In this document: piece by piece, positions 35,101-42,129 of the stretch
Position numbering within the stretch: the stretch's first letter is position 1
Layout: each line of letters begins with the position of its first letter
Source of the DNA: Acidobacteriaceae bacterium
GTDB lineage: Bacteria; Acidobacteriota; Terriglobia; Terriglobales; Acidobacteriaceae
Assembly (NCBI GenBank): GCA_003134435.1
Contig: PLBE01000157.1
Location: 1-42,129, forward strand
Direction: 5' to 3'
Length of the DNA: 42,129 nt
Made by a program: the position numbers and the translations under genes
Notes under the pieces: generated by a model
What the model was told of the DNA's origin: nothing
Seen by the model: only the letters and a program-made list of their open reading frames with translations
The model's database searches: none

Positions 35101-36606
35101 ATGGGCATTGCAGTTTCCCCGATTCAGATTGATTCGAACGCAAGCGACTTCATCTCCAAGCCGCGCAAGATGCTGATTGACGGCAAGTGGGTGAATGCCG
35201 CTTCCGGCAAGACGTTTCCCACCTATAACCCAGCCACGGGAGAAGTTCTGGCCCAGGTTGCGGAAGGCGATCGAGCCGACATCGATCTGGCGGTGCAGGC
35301 AGCGCGGCGTGCGTTTGACAGTGGCCCCTGGTCGCGCTTAACACCCTCCGAGCGGGGCAAACTGGTGTGGAAACTGGCCGACTTGCTGGAAGAGCATATC
35401 GAAGAATTCGCGACTTTAGAAACGCTGGATAACGGCAAGCCCCTGACCGTGGCGCGGGCGGCTGACGTTCCGCTGGCGGTCGATATGTTCCGCTATATGG
35501 CGGGATGGGCGACCAAGCTTGAGGGCACGACCATTCCGATCTCGGTGCCCTATACGCCCGGCGCTCAGTATCACGCTTACACCCTGCGCGAGCCCGTTGG
35601 GGTGGTCGGGCAGATTATCCCGTGGAATTTTCCGCTGCTGATGGCGGCCTGGAAACTGGGGCCGGCGCTGGCTTCGGGATGCACCGTGGTATTGAAGCCG
35701 GCGGAGCAGACGCCGCTTTCCGCGCTCCGTCTGGGCGAGCTGATTATGGAAGCCGGGTTCCCGGACGGCGTGGTCAACGTCGTCCCCGGATATGGCGAGA
35801 CTGCGGGCGCCGCGCTGGCGGCCCACGACCAGGTCGACAAAATTGCCTTCACTGGGTCGACGGAGGTGGGCAAGCTGATCGTGCACGCGGCGGCCGGAAA
35901 CCTGAAAAAAGTCTCGCTGGAACTGGGTGGCAAGTCTCCGAACGTGGTCTTCAAGGACGCCGACCTCGACACCGCGATTGCGGGCGCGGCCAGCGCCATC
36001 TTCTTCAATCACGGCCAATGCTGCTGCGCCGGTTCGCGCCTCTATGTGGAGCGGCCGGTCTTCGATCAGGTGGTGGAAGGCTTGTCCGCCAAGGCCAAAA
36101 AGATCAATGTCGGCCCGGGACTGGATCCGACAACCCACATGGGTCCCCTGGTCTCAGAGGAGCAACTGCAGCGCGTCTGCAACTACCTCGAGATTGGCAT
36201 GGCCGAAGGCGCCAAGGCCACGTCCGGCGGCCGCAAAATCGGAGGCAAGGGATACTTCGTCGAGCCTACCGTTCTGGTCGATACCAAGGACTACATGAAA
36301 GTCGTGCAGGAAGAAATCTTTGGGCCCGTGGTGGCGGCGATTCCGTTCGATAGCCCCGAGGAACTGCTGCCGCGCGCCAACGACACGGTCTACGGATTAG
36401 CAGCCGGCATCTGGACGAAGGACATTTCAAAAGCCCACCGCCTGGCCGCTTCGCTGCGCGCCGGAACCGTCTGGATCAACTGCTATAACATTTTCGACGC
36501 ATCCCTGCCCTTCGGCGGCTACAAACAATCGGGTTGGGGCCGCGAAATGGGAAAGGACGTTCTCGAACTCTATACGCAGACGAAGGCGGTTTGCGCGCGG
36601 CTGTAG
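35101..36606 (+). CDS. NAD(P)-dependent aldehyde dehydrogenase
   Basis: A 501-residue aldehyde dehydrogenase of the broad-specificity superfamily, oxidising aldehydes to acids. Cofactor and catalytic motifs are complete: PWNFPLLMAAWKLGPALA, FTGSTEVGKLI, ELGGKSPNVVF with general base Glu274, and FFNHGQCCCAGSRLYV with nucleophile Cys308, then EEIFGPV. It most resembles phenylacetaldehyde/retinal-type ALDH, but substrate cannot be fixed. GGAGGA (35092-35097) precedes ATG 35101. It is followed by a palindromic repeat and a terminator. Confidence 0.95.
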   Translation: MGIAVSPIQIDSNASDFISKPRKMLIDGKWVNAASGKTFPTYNPATGEVLAQVAEGDRADIDLAVQAARRAFDSGPWSRLTPSERGKLVWKLADLLEEHIEEFATLETLDNGKPLTVARAADVPLAVDMFRYMAGWATKLEGTTIPISVPYTPGAQYHAYTLREPVGVVGQIIPWNFPLLMAAWKLGPALASGCTVVLKPAEQTPLSALRLGELIMEAGFPDGVVNVVPGYGETAGAALAAHDQVDKIAFTGSTEVGKLIVHAAAGNLKKVSLELGGKSPNVVFKDADLDTAIAGAASAIFFNHGQCCCAGSRLYVERPVFDQVVEGLSAKAKKINVGPGLDPTTHMGPLVSEEQLQRVCNYLEIGMAEGAKATSGGRKIGGKGYFVEPTVLVDTKDYMKVVQEEIFGPVVAAIPFDSPEELLPRANDTVYGLAAGIWTKDISKAHRLAASLRAGTVWINCYNIFDASLPFGGYKQSGWGREMGKDVLELYTQTKAVCARL

Positions 36607-36620
36607 TGGGTCGGCTCGCG

Positions 36621-36664
36621 TAGGGACGGGCGCCCCCGCCCGTCCCAGCCGAGCGCGGCTCGGC
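36621..36664. repeat. GC-rich double palindrome after the aldehyde dehydrogenase
   Basis: GGGACGGGC (36623-36631) pairs with GCCCGTCCC (36638-36646). A second hairpin pairs 36648-36654 (GCCGAGC) with 36658-36664. The first hairpin matches the element after rho at 12310 in stem and loop. Confidence 0.75.
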
Positions 36665-36706
36665 AGCTGTCACAGGAACTCTAGAGTTCTTGATCGGTAA
36701 TTCAAG

Positions 36707-36734
36707 CGGCGGCTGCCCGGGCCGCCGTTTTTTC
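36707..36734 (+). terminator. Rho-independent terminator of the aldehyde dehydrogenase
   Basis: CGGCGGC (36707-36713) pairs with GCCGCCG (36721-36727) around a 7-nt loop, followed by six T residues at 36728-36733. It lies just downstream of the convergent tRNA-Cys gene. Confidence 0.88.
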
Positions 36735-36756
36735 TTGGGATTGTCGAGGATGAATT

Positions 36757-36830
36757 TGGAGGCGCGGGTGAGAATCGAACTCACGATAGAGGTTTTGCAG
36801 ACCTCGGCCTTACCACTTGGCTACCGCGCC
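36757..36830 (-). tRNA. tRNA-Cys (GCA)
   Basis: The minus strand folds into a cloverleaf: acceptor stem GGCGCGG/CCGCGCC, D arm with AGTGGTA, anticodon loop CTGCAAA between GAGGT and ACCTC giving anticodon GCA, and T arm with GTTCGATTC. The discriminator is T and CCA is encoded (36757-36759). It is 74 nt with CCA. Confidence 0.95.
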
Positions 36831-36998
36831 AACTATCCCCGAAAACGATTGCTAAAATAAAAAGCCCTCGCCGGGGCAGGGCTTCGAGGAACTCGGGGGG
36901 GCTCCTCGTGAATTATACCGCGAAGGCTGGGTGGAGTCAGGCGCAATTCGGTAACGGTTCGAGGTTGCAAACCCTTTCACCATCAAGAGCAAGGACCT

Positions 36999-38714
36999 TC
37001 ATTCGAACTGGATGCGAAAGGCATACGCATACTTCCCCGGGTTTTGCTCCGGCAGTTGAAGGTGCAAGCCATCGTCGCGCTGCTGAAACGCCAGTTTCGC
37101 ATTGGGACCGAGAAGCACCACATTTGCTACCTTTGATTCTGCTGGCGACGATCGTACTGGCGACGATTCTGCCGCCTGCGCCGCCAGAGCCTTCGTGCCC
37201 AAACTGTGGATGACAGCCTCGCGATTGGCGGGCCAGTTCAGTTCGATGGCATACAGGACATCGCCTTTTTTCGTGAAGCGAAAATCCTCTGCCGTGTAAG
37301 GCTTGGTATCGGTATCGTGAAACGTCCCTTCGACCACCTTGGTCGGACCTTCTCCAAAGCTTTGCCATGGACGCGTGCCATAGATCGCTTCGCCGTTGAT
37401 GCTGAGCCAGGCTCCCACGTCGCGCAGCACGCCCTGCACTTCTTCGGGAATCGTGCCGTCGGACCGGGGACCGATATTCAGCAGAAGATTGCCGTTCTTG
37501 CTCACGATATCGACTAACTGGTGGATGACAAACTCGGGCGACTTGAAGGTGTCGTTCTGAATGTAGCCCCAGGATTTCTCGCTGACGGAGGTGTCGGTCT
37601 GCCAATAGAGCGGACGAATCGCCGCGAGTTGTCCGCGCTCGACATCCAGCACGGCGGAATTTTCCTGCATGGCAAAGTCTTTGTAGTTGATGACGCCGAC
37701 TGGCCCGCCATTTTTCAGCGTGGTGTTGTAGTAGAACGCAGCAAAGCGGGCAAGATTGGCGCGCACGGCAGCGTGGCCGATCCACCAATCAAAATACATG
37801 ACTTCGGGATGATATTTCTCGACGATTTCGGCGGAGCGCGCCAGCCAGTCGTCGGCCCAGGCGGAGGAAACAAAAGTGAAGTCGTCGTCCAGCGGAGTGC
37901 CCTCCCTGTTTTCGATGCGGCGGTGCGCCGGTCCGTAAAATGCGGCGTATTGCGGATCGTTGACGTCGGAGGGAATGGCGCGGGCGGGTCCGAGAAAGAA
38001 GTTATGCTCCACGCGATGCGAAGATGCGCCCAGGTGCAGTCCTTCGGCACGCACAGCCTTCGCGAGGTCACCCATCAAGTCGCGATGGGGACCCATTCTG
38101 GCGGCGGTCCAGTCGGAAACGCCGCTGTCATACATGGCGAATCCATCATGATGCTCAAAAACCGGGACAACATACTTTGCGCCCGCTTCCTTGAAAAGGC
38201 GCGCCCATGCGGCGGGGTCGAAATTCTGCGCGTGAAATAGTGGAATGAAGTCCTTGTAGCCGAATTTGTCTTGCTCGCCGTAGGTGGCGAGGTGATGTTT
38301 GTATTCTTCCGAGCCCTCGACATACATCATCCGCGGATACCACTCGCTGCCGAAGGCGGGGACGGAATAGACGCCCCAGTGAATGAAGATCCCGAATTTT
38401 GCGTCCCGATACCACTCGGGAGCTTTGTAGTTCTGCAGCGACTCCCAATCGGGGCGAAACGGACCAGCGGCGTTGGTCCGATCGACGTCCGCGAGAATAG
38501 TTGCGCGTGCGCTCTCATACTTGGCGCTGGCGTGTTGCCAAATCTGGTCGAGCGCCGCGGGGTCTTGGGTAGCCGTCGGAGCATCGGCGGCCGACGCCTG
38601 GGCGAACATCTGCCGGTGGGTTGCGACCATGCACAAGCCCGCCCCGCAGAGCAACAGCAGTCTGGCGATGCTTCGATGAGGCATGGGCCGATTGAAAATG
38701 GACCGATTCAGCAT
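36999..38714 (-). CDS. GH29 alpha-L-fucosidase, exported
   Basis: A glycoside hydrolase family 29 enzyme that removes terminal alpha-L-fucose. The N-terminal signal (RLLLLCGAGLCMVATHRQMFAQ) suggests export. The family blocks are clear: WESLQNYKAPEWYRDAKFGIFIHWGVYSVP, GAKYVVPVFEHHDGFAMYDS, and VMYFDWWIGH with the likely nucleophile Asp. NGNLLLNIGPRSDGTIP and the C-terminal beta domain complete it. The frame opens at 38825, but the first roughly 16 codons lie inside tRNA-Gly, so I chose ATG 38714 (571 residues); ATG 38684 is also possible. The final section (NAKLAFQQRDDGLHLQLP) is a beta-sandwich tail. Confidence 0.94.
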   Translation of the reverse strand: MLNRSIFNRPMPHRSIARLLLLCGAGLCMVATHRQMFAQASAADAPTATQDPAALDQIWQHASAKYESARATILADVDRTNAAGPFRPDWESLQNYKAPEWYRDAKFGIFIHWGVYSVPAFGSEWYPRMMYVEGSEEYKHHLATYGEQDKFGYKDFIPLFHAQNFDPAAWARLFKEAGAKYVVPVFEHHDGFAMYDSGVSDWTAARMGPHRDLMGDLAKAVRAEGLHLGASSHRVEHNFFLGPARAIPSDVNDPQYAAFYGPAHRRIENREGTPLDDDFTFVSSAWADDWLARSAEIVEKYHPEVMYFDWWIGHAAVRANLARFAAFYYNTTLKNGGPVGVINYKDFAMQENSAVLDVERGQLAAIRPLYWQTDTSVSEKSWGYIQNDTFKSPEFVIHQLVDIVSKNGNLLLNIGPRSDGTIPEEVQGVLRDVGAWLSINGEAIYGTRPWQSFGEGPTKVVEGTFHDTDTKPYTAEDFRFTKKGDVLYAIELNWPANREAVIHSLGTKALAAQAAESSPVRSSPAESKVANVVLLGPNAKLAFQQRDDGLHLQLPEQNPGKYAYAFRIQFE

Positions 38715-38779
38715 GGGATGATCAGAAAAAATAGACCAGAAACAAGAAAAGCCAGCGGACTCGCTAGCCAGAAAACACA

Positions 38780-38855
<76 letters not shown>

Positions 38856-39074
38856 TCGACGCTATGAGTATAAACGAGCGCGTCCCGGCGGAGCAAACCG
38901 GCCGCTTCGGAAGCAGCGCCCCCGGAGGCCCGCACAGGATCAGAGCTCTTTGGCCAGCGGTCTCGCAAGGTCTCAGGGGATCCTGGATAATAAGGTCTGC
39001 TCGGGTAGTATGTGTCACTGAGACGGCGACTTTCGTGATCGCTCCCGCGGTTCTCAGGGAAAGGAAAGAGCACA

Positions 39075-41591
39075 ATGGCAAAGCGGCCAATCTCTCGGCG
39101 CAAGTTCCTATTGAATTCATCAGGCGCGGCGGGCCTGATGCTGGCGGGAGTCCCTCTCGCTGCCGTGCCCGCCCAGGCTGCGGCCGAAACGCTGGCCAAG
39201 TCAGCAGAGCGATCGCACGGACTAACCGAGCGAGCTCGGGCTATTCCGTCCTGCGCCTGGAAGCGAACCCTGGGCGATTTGCCCAAGGTCGCGCTGATGT
39301 CGGAAGAGGGCGTACAGCCGCAGGATCGGGCCGGCCTGAATACGCTGGCGCGGGTCAAGAAGGGAATTCCGCTGGGCGGAATTGGCGCGGGAAATTTCAT
39401 GTACAACCTCTGCGGCACATTCGGGCCATGGCAGATGAAGGCAGGAAGGTATGAAGAACGATTTCTTCCTCAAGGCGCATTTCATATCCGGGAACAGGTA
39501 GAGGGGAAACAGGCGACGGCGAGGACTCTTGCAACCGATGACGTGCTGCCCGCCTGGCCACGGCTCCAGTCCGGCGAGGGCGAATACCATGCTTTGTTCC
39601 CGCGCGGCTGGTGTAGGTACCGGCCCTTCGACACCAATATCAGCTTGGAGTTTTTCACCCCGGTCATCAAGGACAACTACCGGGAAACGTCTTTGCCCGC
39701 CTCGCTCTTCCAGTTCAGGATTCACAACCCGTTGCCATCGCCCGCCGAAGTCTCAGTCATGTTCACTTTTCCGAATGCGCCCTACACCGGACCACAGAAC
39801 ACACCGATGGGAAAGCCAAACGGGGCCGTTGATGAAACAGCGAGGGAGCGCAGGGGATTGACCAACGAATTGGCCCGCGATGCGCATCTCGGGATCACTG
39901 CGATACTGATGAAGGCCCGGCATGGAACGAATCCGCCGGAAACGGAAAACTCCGAGTGGTGCATCGCCACCAATGCCGCCGCATCGCACACCACGAGTTG
40001 GGATGGCGAAAGCGACGGAGGCGAGATTTGGCAGGGCTTCGCTGCCGACGGAAAGCTGTCGGATAAACTTTTGAGTCTGGAGAGCAAACTCCCCTCAGGA
40101 GCGCTGTGCGTAAAGGTTAGGGTTGCTCCGGGCTCTGAAGTGACTGTCCCGTTCGCACTCACCTGGTATTTTCCGCAGATTGAATTTGGACACGGCACTC
40201 GTTGGTGGCGCCGCTACACCGAGTACTATCCGGCCAAGCCCGGCCAGGCATTTGAAATCGCCAAGGAAGCCGTGCTCAAAACGGGGGAGTGGCTAAAGGC
40301 CGTCGACGCGTGGCAAGCCCCTATCGTCGAGAATCCAACTTACCCCGACTGGCTCAAGCAGAGCGTTCTGAATGAGCTGTACTACGCTACGTTCGGTGGC
40401 TCGTTTTGGGAAAATGGCTGCATCACCAAACCCAAGAGATTTGGCAATCGTCCCGGTCAGCACCTTGCGTCGGTAATGGAGTGTCAGGAATACGCCTTTG
40501 CGGAAAGCTTCGACGTTCGCCATCACGCATCCCGCAGCAACCGGGATCTCTGGCCGCAAAATGAGCGGGACATACTGCTGCTTTTCTCCGATTTCATCCG
40601 GGATTCTCCAGACGGGAGTTGTCCACACGACGCAGGCTCTATCGCCGAGGACCCATTTTTTGAATACGATGGCTACGGCCGCTGGTACAACACTTCCCCG
40701 ATGGGAATTCAAGGCCGGATTACCACTCCCTGGTCCGAACTCTCGCCCAAGTTCATCCAGCAGTGTCATGCCTATTGGCACAAGACCAAGGACGGCAAGT
40801 TTCTGGACGACGTTTGGCCGGCGCTGGTGCGAACCTATCGTTACCAGAAGACGACCGACACCGACGGCGACGGCTTGAGCGAAATGAAAAGCTCCGAGTA
40901 TAAGGAGAACAAGCTGTTCAACGCCATCCTGTGGCTGGGCGCCCTGGAAGCGCTCGAAGCGCTAGCTGAGCACAAGATGGATCAAGCTCTGCTCGAGGAA
41001 TTCACTGCAGAACGGAAGAAGGCTCAAGCCAGCACCGAAGAACAGTTCTGGAACGAAAGACTCGGCTACTACCAGTACAACGCCCATAACTCTGACATCA
41101 TGGCCGACGCCATGGTGGGCGAGCGTTACGTTGATATGACCGGTCTCCCACCGGTGGTGAACGCTGACCGCCTTACGTCACACTATCGGCAACTGTTCAG
41201 GCGCGCCGTTTTGCCGCTCAAGGATTTCGACGGCGATGGGGTTGGCGACATGGGGGCGGCGAACGCGCTTCACTCCGACTCTACCCCCGGAATTGGCGAC
41301 AGTGAGTATGCACATCAATTTGAGGTCTGGACCGGCGTCAGCTATTGCGCCGCCGCAAACCTTTACCATTGGGGCAAACGCTTTCAAGACGGCTCCCTGC
41401 AAGCCGACGCCCTGCTGCTTGCATGGGGTTTGTACTATCAGACTTGGGTGAATGAACAGACTGCCTATTGGTTCAGTACGCCGGAAGCATGGAGGCTTGA
41501 GGATCCCAGGAAGTTTCGAGCCTTGATGTACCAGCGGGCGCGCGGAATCTGGGAATTTGCGATGGAACTATGTGACCCTTATCGCTCCTGA
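39075..41591 (+). CDS. GH116 glycosidase (GBA2/glucosylceramidase-like), Tat-type signal
   Basis: An 838-residue protein of glycoside hydrolase family 116, whose members are beta-glucosidases or beta-xylosidases related to mammalian GBA2. The N-terminus ISRRKFLLNSSGAAGLMLAGVPLA is a twin-arginine signal, so it is exported folded. An N-terminal beta domain with GIPLGGIGAGNF (about 95-330) precedes the alpha-barrel catalytic domain (about 430-830). That domain shows WPQNERDILLLFSDFI, TDTDGDGLSEMKSSEY, LKDFDGDGVGDMGAANALHSDS and EVWTGVSYCAAANLYHWG, typical of the family. The two DGDG stretches look like calcium loops. AGGAAAGAG precedes ATG 39075. It may act with the nearby fucosidase in glycan breakdown. 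Confidence 0.93.
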   Translation: MAKRPISRRKFLLNSSGAAGLMLAGVPLAAVPAQAAAETLAKSAERSHGLTERARAIPSCAWKRTLGDLPKVALMSEEGVQPQDRAGLNTLARVKKGIPLGGIGAGNFMYNLCGTFGPWQMKAGRYEERFLPQGAFHIREQVEGKQATARTLATDDVLPAWPRLQSGEGEYHALFPRGWCRYRPFDTNISLEFFTPVIKDNYRETSLPASLFQFRIHNPLPSPAEVSVMFTFPNAPYTGPQNTPMGKPNGAVDETARERRGLTNELARDAHLGITAILMKARHGTNPPETENSEWCIATNAAASHTTSWDGESDGGEIWQGFAADGKLSDKLLSLESKLPSGALCVKVRVAPGSEVTVPFALTWYFPQIEFGHGTRWWRRYTEYYPAKPGQAFEIAKEAVLKTGEWLKAVDAWQAPIVENPTYPDWLKQSVLNELYYATFGGSFWENGCITKPKRFGNRPGQHLASVMECQEYAFAESFDVRHHASRSNRDLWPQNERDILLLFSDFIRDSPDGSCPHDAGSIAEDPFFEYDGYGRWYNTSPMGIQGRITTPWSELSPKFIQQCHAYWHKTKDGKFLDDVWPALVRTYRYQKTTDTDGDGLSEMKSSEYKENKLFNAILWLGALEALEALAEHKMDQALLEEFTAERKKAQASTEEQFWNERLGYYQYNAHNSDIMADAMVGERYVDMTGLPPVVNADRLTSHYRQLFRRAVLPLKDFDGDGVGDMGAANALHSDSTPGIGDSEYAHQFEVWTGVSYCAAANLYHWGKRFQDGSLQADALLLAWGLYYQTWVNEQTAYWFSTPEAWRLEDPRKFRALMYQRARGIWEFAMELCDPYRS

Positions 41592-42129
41592 GTGGGTGGA
41601 GTACTCTTGCACGCGGCGCGAGCTTGCGAGCCGAGGCTGCTGGAGCACGTGTCGTTTGCTAGAACTAAGGACGCGACGTTTCCGGTGGCGGCCGACAATC
41701 GATGGTCGTCCATTTTCGTTGTAGCGGTCTCTGAGTCGTTCCCGCACGAACGCGAAGCTGACGTGTCGATCGATCAGACGGAGCGGAGAGGTTTCAGGGG
41801 CTTGATCTCCGAGGCGGAGGTAGTAGAACAGCGCTTCAGAGCGGTCGTGGCCCCATCATGATCAGCAGGCGTCCGAACATAGATATCCGGCAAAGCATGG
41901 GACCGATTCCTACTTCTACATGCTTTCGCCAAATCTCAGCCGCTTACCAGTACCTCCGCATCGCGTGAAGCGGACTCCGATGCTGCACTTTTGCGACAGA
42001 GCTATTTCCGCGCACCGGATGCGGACATGCGTGAAGCGCACGATAAGATCGTGCGACTGGTTTTGCAAAACGGAGTGAGCAGCTGGGGATTCGCAAACTA
42101 TTGTAAAAAATGGCTCCTCAGGTAGGACT
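41592..42129. other. Region after the GH116 gene, no convincing gene
   Basis: A frame of 89 codons (41592-41861) has no ribosome site and no family resemblance. Open frames at 41883-42125 contain protein-like stretches in two frames (TDSYFYMLSPNLS; MREAHDKIVRLVLQNGVSSWGFANYCKKW), which may be a frameshifted remnant. I cannot name a family. Confidence 0.4.

Noticed and set aside
41592-41861. 89-codon frame directly after the GH116 gene
   Set aside because: The start coincides with the previous stop only because of the open frame; no ribosome site or recognisable content.

Overview
The window reads as a chromosomal segment of an Acidobacteriota genome, most likely class Terriglobia (Koribacter-like). 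This is inferred from the GC-rich coding style, a phoH-ybeY-CorC-era cluster, a VVWG-repeat secreted subtilase, a lone STN-domain protein, GH29/GH116 enzymes and palindromic or stuttering intergenic repeats. No database search was possible. Most genes are housekeeping; there are no CRISPR arrays, phage genes or recognisable IS elements.

Region 1-8.3 kb. On the minus strand phoH, ybeY and a CBS/CorC membrane protein form an operon, with era (cut by the window edge) further downstream. Between the CorC gene and era, on the opposite strand, sit an intact secreted S8 protease and a 5'-truncated paralogue. Both end in SVVWG repeats and both are followed by related terminators. A mazEF toxin-antitoxin pair follows phoH, with a clear promoter and a palindrome over its -10 box, then a small conserved-looking protein.

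Region 8.4-14.3 kb. A Ycf46-like AAA ATPase diverges from rpsT. A sigma70-like promoter and a long leader precede a small protein and rho. Two exported proteins of unknown function follow, one of them a lipoprotein.

Region 14.3-25.4 kb. A membrane pyrophosphatase (hppA) diverges from an aromatic amino-acid cluster: trpC, trpF, trpB, trpA, chorismate mutase, DAHP synthase, tyrA. The trpC mRNA is predicted to be almost leaderless. The anthranilate genes trpE, trpG and trpD are not in the window. A two-subunit 3-oxoacid CoA-transferase (scoAB) and a small membrane protein follow.

Region 25.5-34.9 kb. A broken amidohydrolase pseudogene abuts mtnA. Then come a GNAT acetyltransferase, pyrE, a CPBP membrane protease translationally coupled to uvrA, an STN-domain protein and a divergent exported protein.

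Region 35-42.1 kb. An aldehyde dehydrogenase, tRNA-Cys, a GH29 alpha-L-fucosidase and tRNA-Gly are followed by a Tat-type GH116 glycosidase. The last 0.5 kb holds no convincing gene. The fucosidase lies between two tRNA genes that are often adjacent in bacteria.

No clearly new multi-gene system was found. The best leads are the VVWG-repeat protease pair, the lone STN protein, the dispersed palindromes placed just after stop codons, and the split tRNA pair.
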